DNA from: QQUD01 sp039029915
GTDB lineage: Bacteria > Chloroflexota > Anaerolineae > Promineifilales > Promineifilaceae
Assembly: GCA_039029915.1 (NCBI GenBank)
Contig: JBCCFD010000148.1
Location: forward strand, 1 to 15,584
DNA length: 15,584 nucleotides
Reading direction: 5' to 3'
Shown here: positions 6,786 to 14,633 of the stretch, piece by piece
How the letters are laid out: each line of letters begins with the position of its first letter
How positions within the stretch are numbered: the stretch's first letter is position 1
Made by a program: the position numbers and the translations under genes
Notes under the pieces: generated by a model
Database searches by the model: none
The model's input: the letters and a program-made list of their open reading frames with translations, nothing else
What the model was told of the DNA's origin: nothing

Positions 6786-8267
6786 ATGGAAAGCAACCCA
6801 AATATTCTTCTGATCATTACAGACCATCAAGCCTACTATGGACACAATCGACCGGGCGAATTTGAGTATGTGTGGCCCCGATTTGAGCAATTCTGCAATG
6901 AAGGTGTTTTATTTGAGCGTGCGTACACTGTTTGTCCGCTTTGCACACCTGCGCGATCGAGCATGATGAGCGGTCTCTATCCGAGTCGGCACGGTTTGAT
7001 TTGGAATACCGAACCGGGCATCAAAAAAGATTTTGATGCTGGGCAAAAATTATACAGTCACTATTTGGATGAGGTTGGCTATCGGAATGCTTATGTCGGG
7101 AAGTGGCACTGTGGTCGAGAGAAACTCCCTGTTGATTTTGGAATGGAAGGGTGGAGTTTGCCTGACTATGGCAAGATTTACATGTCTGAGGCGTATCAAA
7201 GCTACTGTGAAACGCGGGGCTTTGGCGAGGCACGGGCCAAGATGGAACACAATCTCAATCATCCTGAATGGAGTGGGAAAACGTTGGCTCTACACCATCC
7301 TTCCCCTTGGCACTTTATGAATGGGAGTGGTGTGTTAGAGGGACCACCGGAAGCCCACGAGGAGCAATTTGTGGCTCATTTGGCCGTTGAGAAATTGCGT
7401 GCGCTAACGACCAGCGACAAGCCTTGGAGTTTGGTTGCTAGTTTCTGGGGTCCACATCAGGCTTATTACCCGTCCGAGCCGTTCGCCTCTCTATTTGATC
7501 CGGCCTCGATTCCAGAATATCCAAGTTTTCGGGATGATTTGGCGGGACGGCCGTTACGCCATCACCTAGCGCGTGACATCCATCATGCCGGGGCTAACGA
7601 GTGGCAGGATTGGTCAATTTGGCAACAAATATTAGCCCGAGCCTATGGGCAAGGCATACAAACCGATGCGGCAATAGGTCAGATTCTAGATGCGCTGGAG
7701 GAATCTGGGCAGGCTGAAAACACCATCGTGATTTGGTGCGCCGATCACGGGGATGCCCTAGCTAGTCACGGTGGGCAGTGGGATAAGGCGTCAACATTTA
7801 CCGAAGAGGTGGGACGTATTCCTCTTGCTATTCGCTGGCCGTCCAAATTTAGGGGAGGTCATTCAACAAAACATCTTGTCAGCAATATGGATATTACAGC
7901 CACTATGCTTGACGCGGCTGGGGTTCCTATTCCAGAAGGCATGGATAGCCGATCCATGTTGCCGCTTTGCGAAGCAGGAGCCAATGCCGATTGGTCAGAC
8001 GAGCTTATCTGCGAACATCACGGACATGGAGAAAATATCTTGCAGCGCATCCTCATGCATGGTCAGTACAAATATGTAGCGGCACTGTATGACGGCGACG
8101 AACTGTATGACTTGAACAAAGATCCGTATGAGATGCGAAATCTTGTTGATGATCCTAACTATTGGGCAGTAAAGGAAAGCTTACGGCAACGTGTTGTATC
8201 ACACATTGAGCGAACAGATGATATTAGAGCCCGTCGCTTGGCGTATGCCCTACAAAAGGGTTTTTAG
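6786..8267 (+). CDS. Formylglycine-dependent (Cys-type) sulfatase, cytoplasmic
   Basis: The 493-residue protein belongs to the type I sulfatase / alkaline phosphatase superfamily. N6-ILLIITDHQ opens the fold with the metal-binding D13. C53-T-P-A-R57 is the CxPxR core in which the cysteine is oxidised to formylglycine, followed by SSMMSGLYPSRHG. The second metal site is in WCADHGD with the downstream GQWDK lysine region, and LYDLNKDPYEMRNLVDDP is the usual C-terminal sulfatase signature. Members hydrolyse sulfate esters; some act on phosphonate or phosphate esters. No signal peptide is present, so the substrate must be imported first. It needs a formylglycine-generating enzyme encoded elsewhere. 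A GAGGAG site 6 nt upstream supports the start. It is the first gene of the second long unit and lies 9 nt before the FAD monooxygenase. Confidence 0.93.
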   Translation: MESNPNILLIITDHQAYYGHNRPGEFEYVWPRFEQFCNEGVLFERAYTVCPLCTPARSSMMSGLYPSRHGLIWNTEPGIKKDFDAGQKLYSHYLDEVGYRNAYVGKWHCGREKLPVDFGMEGWSLPDYGKIYMSEAYQSYCETRGFGEARAKMEHNLNHPEWSGKTLALHHPSPWHFMNGSGVLEGPPEAHEEQFVAHLAVEKLRALTTSDKPWSLVASFWGPHQAYYPSEPFASLFDPASIPEYPSFRDDLAGRPLRHHLARDIHHAGANEWQDWSIWQQILARAYGQGIQTDAAIGQILDALEESGQAENTIVIWCADHGDALASHGGQWDKASTFTEEVGRIPLAIRWPSKFRGGHSTKHLVSNMDITATMLDAAGVPIPEGMDSRSMLPLCEAGANADWSDELICEHHGHGENILQRILMHGQYKYVAALYDGDELYDLNKDPYEMRNLVDDPNYWAVKESLRQRVVSHIERTDDIRARRLAYALQKGF

Positions 8268-8276
8268 AGGCGTTTT

Positions 8277-9467
8277 ATGCAAATTCGTGTCGTGATTGTT
8301 GGTGGTGGCCTTGGGGGTCTTGTGACGGCTTTGCTATTGCGAAAGGTGGGTATCGAGGTCGCAGTTTACGAAAAGGTGGACGAATTGCGGGAAGTAGGGG
8401 CTGGCATTGTAGTGCCTCCCAATATGGTACGGCCGTTAGAACTTCTCGGACTGGGTGAGCAACTGGCCACCTTTGCAGTAAAGCTAGAAGCGGCGTGGGA
8501 GTTTCGGCGCTGGAAAGATGGCAACCTGCTGTTTAGTCAACCGATGGGGGAAGCGTGTCGGCGACTCTATGGCACCGACTGCTATGTGGCGCATCGAGGT
8601 GACCTGTTGGCCATGTATAAGCAAGCCCTCCCTGAAAATATCATCCATCTTGATCATCAATGTATCCATGTCAATGAGTTAGAAAACGAGATTGAACTTA
8701 CCTTTATCAATCGGGCAGGGCAGGAAAAACGCGTGACGGCTGATGTTGTGATTGGAGCTGATGGGATTCATTCGGCTGTACGAACGGCCGTGACCACGCC
8801 AACCGACCCCCAATTTTCAGGAAGCTGTGCGTTTCGCTGTTTAGTGCCTGCTGAAAAAGCACCCGCCATGGCGTTGCGGCCGGTGCAGGCCATTTGGCTG
8901 GGCCCTGGCCGGCATTTTGTTCATTATCCTATTTCGGGTGGAAAATTGGTCAATGTGGTCGCTATCGTACCGGCGGGAGAATGGCGGACTGAGTCATGGA
9001 TTGCGGAGGGAAAAATTGAGGATCTTTTTAACGAGTTTGAAAGTTGGGATAGTCGATTGCACCAACTGATTCAGTCGGCAACAGAAACGAAGCGGTGGGC
9101 GTTATATGATCGGGTACCGCTAGAAAGATGGTGCAAAGGACGCATTGCGCTCCTTGGTGATGCCGCACATGCGATGTTGCCATACTTTGCCCAAGGGTCA
9201 GCACAAGCAACGGAAGATGGGGTGGTGCTGGCCGCTTGTTTGCAGGACGCAACGCCAGGGTCGGTTCCTGAGGCTTTACAACGGTATGAAACAATCCGCC
9301 AGCCCAGAGCCAATGAGGTTCAATTGATGAGCCGAGGTAGAGAAGTGAGGAACCATCTACCGGATGGCCCAGAACAGCAGAAACGAGATCAAGAATTGGC
9401 GAGTGGCAATTTGCTGCTTAAAAATGGCTGGTTGTATGGTCATGAACTAGGATTTTTTGGAATTTAA
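8277..9467 (+). CDS. FAD-dependent aromatic-ring-type monooxygenase (salicylate hydroxylase-like)
   Basis: The 396-residue protein is a group A flavoprotein monooxygenase. G9-G-G-L-G-G14 binds the ADP of FAD at the N-terminus. DVVIGADG (ending D162-G163) is the DG motif for FAD and NAD(P)H, and RIALLGDAAHAMLP (G294-D295) contacts the FAD ribityl chain; the adjacent AQGSAQATEDG helix is typical of salicylate 1-monooxygenase and 3-hydroxybenzoate 6-hydroxylase relatives. The family uses O2 and NAD(P)H to hydroxylate phenolic or heteroaromatic rings, so an aerobic or microaerobic life is implied. AGAGG overlapping the sulfatase stop provides the ribosome-binding site. Acting after the sulfatase on a desulfated phenol or heteroaromatic aglycone is possible but inferred. 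Substrate unknown. Confidence 0.92.
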   Translation: MQIRVVIVGGGLGGLVTALLLRKVGIEVAVYEKVDELREVGAGIVVPPNMVRPLELLGLGEQLATFAVKLEAAWEFRRWKDGNLLFSQPMGEACRRLYGTDCYVAHRGDLLAMYKQALPENIIHLDHQCIHVNELENEIELTFINRAGQEKRVTADVVIGADGIHSAVRTAVTTPTDPQFSGSCAFRCLVPAEKAPAMALRPVQAIWLGPGRHFVHYPISGGKLVNVVAIVPAGEWRTESWIAEGKIEDLFNEFESWDSRLHQLIQSATETKRWALYDRVPLERWCKGRIALLGDAAHAMLPYFAQGSAQATEDGVVLAACLQDATPGSVPEALQRYETIRQPRANEVQLMSRGREVRNHLPDGPEQQKRDQELASGNLLLKNGWLYGHELGFFGI

Positions 9468-9514
9468 GCGTAGACAGATATGTTGGATGACACAATAAAC
9501 CGCAAGGATTTTTT

Positions 9515-10162
9515 ATGACTCAAAAAAACATTATCTTTCTTCACGGCTTTGGCGTTTTAGGGGGCTTGCAAAATGGTAAAGCTCAGTTTTTTAATGAGAA
9601 GTTCAAAAAGTTGAATTCGATTTCGTTCTTCTGCATAGATTTTAACCCAACCCCTAAAGATTTCGAATTTCACACGATTACGGGCATGATCGATCGACTA
9701 CGACAGTATATTTTCCATCACGATCTGGATTCAGTATTCCTAATCGGAAGCTCGCAAGGAGCAAATGTGGCTTTAAATTATGCGCATCGTTATGGTGGTG
9801 TTGAAAAATTGCTTCTGCTCGCTCCTGAACTATTTTATGATTCATACAGCACTGAGTCTCAATTGCAAGAATGGGAAGAGCTAGTGAGCGCGCCACTTTT
9901 CCATTATGGATTTGGTGAAGAGGTTTTGTTGAATTTTGGTCATCATCAAGATGGATTACGATATACAAATAATCCCCAGCCACCAGCCCCAATTCTGATT
10001 ATTCATGGATTAAATGACGATGCGATTCCGATTAGTCGTAGTCAGAAGTATGCTGGCGCATATTCTCAAGATGTGTCGCTAATCACAGTAGAGGACGATC
10101 ATTTTTTGAGAAACAGTAGACAAACGATGTGGCATCACACGCAACGGTTTTTTCAGTTATAA
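9515..10162 (+). CDS. Small alpha/beta-hydrolase (YqiA/BioH-like esterase)
   Basis: This is a 215-residue alpha/beta-hydrolase without a large lid. IIFLHGFG is the oxyanion-hole strand-loop, G78-S-S80-Q-G82 is the nucleophile elbow, an acid is available at D168 or D169 in HGLNDDAIP, and H196 in EDDHFL completes the triad. The N-terminal HGF segment followed by a KAQFF helix is reminiscent of YqiA-type esterases. It probably cleaves a carboxyl ester or a C-C bond of a small molecule; the ester class cannot be fixed. AAGGA at 9504-9508 serves the ATG. The gene looks more AT-rich than its neighbours and has no CGGCCG copy. The 47 nt gap upstream is the largest within this unit, so an internal promoter is possible but I do not see a clear one. 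Confidence 0.87.
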   Translation: MTQKNIIFLHGFGVLGGLQNGKAQFFNEKFKKLNSISFFCIDFNPTPKDFEFHTITGMIDRLRQYIFHHDLDSVFLIGSSQGANVALNYAHRYGGVEKLLLLAPELFYDSYSTESQLQEWEELVSAPLFHYGFGEEVLLNFGHHQDGLRYTNNPQPPAPILIIHGLNDDAIPISRSQKYAGAYSQDVSLITVEDDHFLRNSRQTMWHHTQRFFQL

Positions 10163-10172
10163 GGAAAGGGGT

Positions 10173-10178
10173 AAGGAG
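10173..10178 (+). promoter_or_regulatory. Shine-Dalgarno deciding a GTG start
   Basis: AAGGAG lies 4 nt before GTG 10183. This spacing is slightly short but much better than anything upstream of the in-frame ATG at 10129, which lies inside the preceding gene. Confidence 0.55.
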
Positions 10179-10182
10179 AATA

Positions 10183-11793
10183 GTGGTCTATAAACTCTCT
10201 AAAAAAGAGCTCAAAAACAAAATCTTAGGGGCTTGGGTGGGTAAATCTTATGGCGCCATGATGGGTGAGCCGATGGAGTTTCACGCGCAGGGTGAAATAT
10301 ACGAAGGCTTGCTCGATATCCAGCCCGAAGCACCCACAACGTGGCTTTATTACGAAGACGACCTTTACACCAATATGGCGTTTTTGGAAATCATGCGAGA
10401 TAAGGGGTTGAATGCCAGTCAGGATGATTTTGCGGATGTATTTCGGAAAAGCGACTTTATGCTGTGGCACGCCAATGGACAAGCACGCCAAAATTTGTTA
10501 GAAGGGGTGCCGCCTGGTCTTTCAGGCCACCCTTATTACAGCCCCCATGCGGATGATATTGATTTCCAAATTGAGTGTGATTTTATCGGCATTGTTTCCC
10601 CCGGACTTTCTGAAGCTGCATTAAAAATTGCCGCTAAAGTGGGTCATTTAATGAATTATGGGGATGGGTATTATGCTGGTGCATTTTTGTCTGCCCTCTA
10701 TGCATATGCTTATGTCGAAACCGATAGGGTGAAGATGATACAGCTGGCTTTGAAGGCGATCCCAGCCGAAAGTGATTATGCAAAAATCATTATTGATCTT
10801 TTGGGTTGGTATGCAGAAGAGCCAAATGATTGGCGAGCGACGTGGCAAAAATTAGAGGACAAATGGAATCACGATCTTTGCCCGTGGGCTAAATCAGATC
10901 CATTACCGCTCACGCCAGACGTTTTGACAGACAGCTTTAATATTCAAGGTCATTTCAATGGGGCGTACATTTTGATTGGTTTGCTCTATGGAAAAGGAGA
11001 TTATTTAAAGGCAATCAGCATTTGCACCCGTTGTGGTCAAGATACCGATTCTAATGTGGCAAATTGTGGCGGCATTATGGGGGTGATACTTGGTAATGAA
11101 AGCTTACCAGAAGCGGTTCACGCTGAGTTGGCCCCGTATATGGACCGAGATTACCACTTTACGACTCTTTCAATCAATAGTGCAACTGAGTTGAGCTATC
11201 AATTGGCGCTAGAAAATGTTGAAGTCAATGGGGGTACTGTAACTGAGAATGAAATCTCAATACCAGTGCAAGTGGCAAAACATAGCGGACCTTGTGAGGT
11301 TTCTTTTCCACAATTTGCTTTTGGTGACATCTACACAATCACCCCCACCCTTTCACCTGAATTGACGTGGCACGGTGATTGGAAACATCCTTTTTTGGTT
11401 AACAGGTGGACGGCAACCGTTGAAGGAGAACAAGAGAATAAGGTTGATCGTGACTTTATGAGCTCAGATCAAGCTGGCGATTATTTGGAGGTGCCTTTCA
11501 GAGGAAACTGTATCTACGTTCAGGGAAATTTGCACGAAAACTTTGGCATTTTGGAAGCGTATGTGGATGGGGTACTGTTGCAAACAAGAGACATGTCTAT
11601 TCGGCCCATTTGGAATGGTCATAAACAGGCAACGGCCGTTTGGATCACAGGCTTAGCCGATGGCGAACACACATTGCGGGTTGTGGTAACTGGGCGCAAA
11701 AACGAGCTTGCTACCGGATGTGAGATCCAGCTTGGCCGCGTCGTTTCTTATCATGGTCAGATACCCCTTCCTTCGCAAAACCTCTCATTTTAA
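10183..11793 (+). CDS. ADP-ribosylglycohydrolase family protein 3 with C-terminal sugar-binding-like module
   Basis: With the GTG start the protein has 536 residues, beginning MVYKLSKKELKNKILGAW. Residues about 1-315 are the ARH fold, most like the large ARH protein in this window: it shares the VGKSYGAMMGEP opening pattern, the EEPNDWR segment (GEPDWR in its paralogue) and the second metal motif GQD287-T-D-S-N291. The first metal motif reads Y-E58-D-D60-L instead of T-D-D, so the metal-liganding threonine is replaced by glutamate. Residues about 390-530 form a beta-rich module with GDYLEVPF, LEAYVDGVLL and LADGEHTLRVVVTG, like carbohydrate-binding sandwiches on exported enzymes. No signal peptide is seen. 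It lies 20 nt after the esterase and 20 nt before uxuA. An in-frame ATG at 10129 would overlap the esterase by 34 nt and add 18 unfamily-like residues. Fold firm; activity and substrate open. Confidence 0.85.
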   Translation: MVYKLSKKELKNKILGAWVGKSYGAMMGEPMEFHAQGEIYEGLLDIQPEAPTTWLYYEDDLYTNMAFLEIMRDKGLNASQDDFADVFRKSDFMLWHANGQARQNLLEGVPPGLSGHPYYSPHADDIDFQIECDFIGIVSPGLSEAALKIAAKVGHLMNYGDGYYAGAFLSALYAYAYVETDRVKMIQLALKAIPAESDYAKIIIDLLGWYAEEPNDWRATWQKLEDKWNHDLCPWAKSDPLPLTPDVLTDSFNIQGHFNGAYILIGLLYGKGDYLKAISICTRCGQDTDSNVANCGGIMGVILGNESLPEAVHAELAPYMDRDYHFTTLSINSATELSYQLALENVEVNGGTVTENEISIPVQVAKHSGPCEVSFPQFAFGDIYTITPTLSPELTWHGDWKHPFLVNRWTATVEGEQENKVDRDFMSSDQAGDYLEVPFRGNCIYVQGNLHENFGILEAYVDGVLLQTRDMSIRPIWNGHKQATAVWITGLADGEHTLRVVVTGRKNELATGCEIQLGRVVSYHGQIPLPSQNLSF

Positions 11794-11813
11794 GAGAGAA
11801 AAGCAGAAATTAG

Positions 11814-12839
11814 ATGGAACTTTCATTTAGATGGTATGGTGAAAAAGATCAAATTAGCTTGAAGCAAATTGCTCAAATTCCAGGTATGGAGGGCGTTGTT
11901 GGTGCACTCTTCGATATTCCGGCGGGTGTGCTTTGGCCGCATGAGCGACTTGAGCATTTGACGCAAAAAATCGAAGCGGCTGGTATGCGGCTCAATGTGG
12001 TTGAAAGCTTACCCGTTCATGAAGATATCAAACTCGGCCGACCCAATCGAGATGCATTACTCGAGGTGTATCGAGAGAATATTGTTCGCTTAGGTGAGTT
12101 TGGGGTTGATGTGATTTGCTATAACTTTATGCCCTTATTTGATTGGTTTCGAACCGATTTGGCCTATGATTTGAAAGATGGATCAAATGTGTTACTTTAC
12201 GATCACACTCAACTCAACAATTCTCTTGATCCGTGGGAAGCAGAGCTTCCAGCTTATTTCCCCCTTGATGAAAGCCCAGATGATCTTAAATCAGCTTATC
12301 GAACAACGACAGAAGAGGATTTGTGGGCTAATTTAAACTATTTTTTGGATGGCGTTTGTGATACAGCTGAAAAAGCCAATATCAAGATGGCGCTCCATCC
12401 TGATGATCCACCATGGTCTATCTTTGGATTGCCACGAATCATCACCAATGAAGCCGCGCTTGACAAAGTTTTAAATCTCAACAGCTCACCAGCCAATGGA
12501 TTAACCTTCTGTACGGGTTCCTTAGGCGCGAATCGAGACAATGATTTGCCAAAGATGATTCGTAAGTTTGGGGATCGGATTTACTTTGCCCACTGTCGGA
12601 ATGTTCGTCATACCGGGGATAAGGTTTTTCACGAGGTGGCTCATCCGCCAGCTTATGGGGATGTCAATTTGGTTGAGGTGATGCGCGCCTATCGAGACAT
12701 AGATTTCCGAGGACCCATGCGCCCCGATCATGGACGCATGATTTGGGGAGAGACCGGCATACCCGGGTATGGCCTTTATGACCGCGCGCTGGGTGCGAAT
12801 TATTTGCTTGGCGTTTGGGATGGATTGCATAATGCCTAA
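11814..12839 (+). CDS. uxuA: Mannonate dehydratase
   Basis: UxuA dehydrates D-mannonate to 2-keto-3-deoxy-D-gluconate in glucuronate catabolism, using Mn2+ in a TIM-barrel active site. The 341-residue length matches the shorter UxuA lineage. Conserved landmarks are present in order: the N-terminal FRWYG, the CYNFMP strand, H195 in LHPDDPPW, C233 in FCTGSLG, H260 in FAHCRNV and D305-H306 in RPDHGRMIWGE; the Cys, His and Asp positions are metal ligands in characterised enzymes. It is 20 nt downstream of ARH protein 3 and 13 nt upstream of the beta-helix lipoprotein. Its presence suggests a uronic or aldonic acid intermediate, or that a related hexonate is used. UxuB, KdgK and KdgA are not in the window. 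Relaxed specificity in this locus cannot be excluded. Confidence 0.95.
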   Translation: MELSFRWYGEKDQISLKQIAQIPGMEGVVGALFDIPAGVLWPHERLEHLTQKIEAAGMRLNVVESLPVHEDIKLGRPNRDALLEVYRENIVRLGEFGVDVICYNFMPLFDWFRTDLAYDLKDGSNVLLYDHTQLNNSLDPWEAELPAYFPLDESPDDLKSAYRTTTEEDLWANLNYFLDGVCDTAEKANIKMALHPDDPPWSIFGLPRIITNEAALDKVLNLNSSPANGLTFCTGSLGANRDNDLPKMIRKFGDRIYFAHCRNVRHTGDKVFHEVAHPPAYGDVNLVEVMRAYRDIDFRGPMRPDHGRMIWGETGIPGYGLYDRALGANYLLGVWDGLHNA

Positions 12840-12852
12840 AACGATTGGATGA

Positions 12853-14619
12853 ATGATGAAAAACTATCAGATAGTAGATCGAAAATTATATTTATCGCAG
12901 TTGCTGATTTTTATTATTTTATCTGTGGCTTGCAACACGGCCGTAACCAACACCGAGTTAAACACGTTAAAACCGATCCGCTCATTTTACATAGATAGCG
13001 AGGCAGGGAATGATGCCAACAGCGGCATGGTGGAAGACAGCCCTTGGCAATCCGTTGACAAAGTTTCAAGCTTTACGTTTGAGCCGGGTGACCATATCTA
13101 CTTCAAACGGGGTAGCAGTTATAGAAACGGTGTTGTGATCAATGGAGACGGCACGGCCGAAAACCGCATCCTCATTGGCGCTTATGGAGAAGGCGAACCA
13201 CCCAGCTTTACCAATCCTGACCGGTTTGATAACAACGGCAATGCGATGCAAATTCGGGGAGATTATCACATCGTTGAAAACCTTTACTTTCATCACACTG
13301 CCGCCGCTCGTCCCGGTTCAGGATTTGAAGAGGTGTGGCGTAGCGGGGCCTTGCATATTGGCTTAGGGCATGACTATGTTATCGTCCGCAACAATGAGTT
13401 TGCCTACAATAGCAAGGCCATTCAATCCACCAGCGAACACAGCCTTATCACCCATAACTATATTCACGAAACCAACCCAGACGATGCCAACGGCTTTTTG
13501 TCAGAACCGTTTTGGGGGCCAATTGGCATCCATTTAGGCATTGGTAATCAGGAGATTTCATACAATCGAATTGAGGATATGTTTGTCGAGGGAGGTGAAT
13601 GGGGTGGCGACGGGGGTGCGATTGAAATTGATGACGGCCGTAACCACAAAGAGAACATCCACATCCACCACAACCAGACGCGCCACAATATGGGCTTCCT
13701 CGAAATTAGCTGGACCCATGATATTGGTTTTGCGCCCACGAACAACGTGGTCGTTGAATTTAACGTCAGTCGTGATTATCAAAACTTTGTCCTTTGGTGG
13801 GCAGAGAATAACGATAGCCATATTCGCAATAACACCATCATTCGGACCGACTTTTTAGAAGGGATGGCCTTAGATACCGTATTTTTCCTTGATGGTGCAG
13901 ATGTGACCATCAGCGACAATATCGTCGTGACGCGAGACGGGATGTGGGGGCCCGTTTTTGAAGGGGATGAAGTGGAAACGGCTGAAAATAGCAACAATGT
14001 TTACTGGGATATGGATGATGGTATCGTTTTGCTCGGCGTCGAGCCTGGAGAAGGTGAATTTACGGTAGATCCGCTGTTTGTTGATTTTGATAGTGGGGAT
14101 TATCAATTGCAGGAGGAGAGTTTGGCGGCTGGATTTGGGGCGTTGGGAGATGCCCCTAAAGAAGATATCGAAACTTTATTGGCTGATGATATACTCACGG
14201 CTGATTTTGAAACGGATGCCAATCCACCACGCCAAGCAACGCAGGCGCCAGCTTCCGAAGATGGGGAGTGGGTGCGTCTCGAAGATGATGATCCTCTTCT
14301 GGGAATCAACGGGGGAGATACATGGTATCAGGGAAATAATTCAGGTGGGTCGACGCAATCAATGTGGCAAGCTGGCGATTCGGTCACAATTATTTTTGAG
14401 GGCACGCAGGTTCGGTTTTCTGGTTTGAAAGGTGATTATATGTCCACGGCCGATATTTGGATTGACGGAGAGCTGGTGGCTGAAGAGATAAGCGCAATGG
14501 GAAACGGCCGTTTTCAAGCCATACTTTATGAATCTGATGTGCTTGATTTTGGCATCCACAAAGCCGAAATCATCTCCAACGGAGATACTGTCGAAGTTGA
14601 TTTTGTCGAATACAAGTAA
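12853..14619 (+). CDS. Lipoprotein with right-handed parallel beta-helix and C-terminal sugar-binding-like module
   Basis: The 588-residue precursor has a hydrophobic N-terminal segment (about 12-26) ending in a lipobox, L-S-V-A-C27, so it should be a surface-anchored lipoprotein cleaved by signal peptidase II. From residue about 46, FYIDSEAGNDANSG followed by GDHIYFKRGSSYR and IGAYGEGEPP is the start of the pectate-lyase-like beta-helix seen in polysaccharide lyases and mannuronan-epimerase relatives. Repeating N-N-x-I rungs (VIVRNNEF, SLITHNYI, ISYNRIED, IHHNQT, IRNNTI, ISDNIV) continue to about 370. After an acidic linker, residues about 470-588 form a beta-sandwich-like module (GDSVTIIFEG, DIWIDGELV, IHKAEIISNG). 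No certain catalytic triad can be named, so lyase, hydrolase or binding protein are all possible. The next ATG in frame (12856) is an equal start candidate. It is the only clearly exported product in the cluster. Confidence 0.87.
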   Translation: MMKNYQIVDRKLYLSQLLIFIILSVACNTAVTNTELNTLKPIRSFYIDSEAGNDANSGMVEDSPWQSVDKVSSFTFEPGDHIYFKRGSSYRNGVVINGDGTAENRILIGAYGEGEPPSFTNPDRFDNNGNAMQIRGDYHIVENLYFHHTAAARPGSGFEEVWRSGALHIGLGHDYVIVRNNEFAYNSKAIQSTSEHSLITHNYIHETNPDDANGFLSEPFWGPIGIHLGIGNQEISYNRIEDMFVEGGEWGGDGGAIEIDDGRNHKENIHIHHNQTRHNMGFLEISWTHDIGFAPTNNVVVEFNVSRDYQNFVLWWAENNDSHIRNNTIIRTDFLEGMALDTVFFLDGADVTISDNIVVTRDGMWGPVFEGDEVETAENSNNVYWDMDDGIVLLGVEPGEGEFTVDPLFVDFDSGDYQLQEESLAAGFGALGDAPKEDIETLLADDILTADFETDANPPRQATQAPASEDGEWVRLEDDDPLLGINGGDTWYQGNNSGGSTQSMWQAGDSVTIIFEGTQVRFSGLKGDYMSTADIWIDGELVAEEISAMGNGRFQAILYESDVLDFGIHKAEIISNGDTVEVDFVEYK

Positions 14620-14633
14620 TAAAGGACAAAAAA

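Larger units (their letters stand above)
874..14512. repeat. Dispersed palindrome family AACGGCCGTT (HIP1-like)
   Basis: Exact decamers start at 874, 1567, 1621, 3606, 4376, 4881, 11631 and 14503. The core CGGCCGTT with imperfect left flank occurs at six more sites, with the decamer frame starting at 1758, 2327, 5305, 6279, 7546 and 8428. Further CGGCCG copies with one or more flank changes lie near 695, 8785, 12938, 13154, 13634 and 14446. All are inside genes. The exact copies encode T-A-V in one phase, R-P-L in a second and N-G-R in the third, so the motif is conserved as DNA rather than as a peptide. The interval given spans the exact copies; it is not one continuous feature. Confidence 0.85.

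Noticed and set aside
6822..6833. Sulfatase first metal motif reads D-H-Q rather than D-D, suspected dead enzyme
   Set aside because: A single Asp followed by another polar residue (DQQ, DHQ) is common in bacterial sulfatases and the CTPAR core and second metal motif are intact.
10129..10182. ATG at 10129 as the start of ARH protein 3
   Set aside because: It overlaps the esterase by 34 nt, has no Shine-Dalgarno and adds residues unlike the family; the GTG at 10183 follows AAGGAG and begins at the expected family position.
1058..11793. ADP-ribosylation toxin-antitoxin or DraT/DraG nitrogenase control system
   Set aside because: No ADP-ribosyltransferase, toxin, macrodomain or nitrogenase gene is present; the neighbours are catabolic enzymes.
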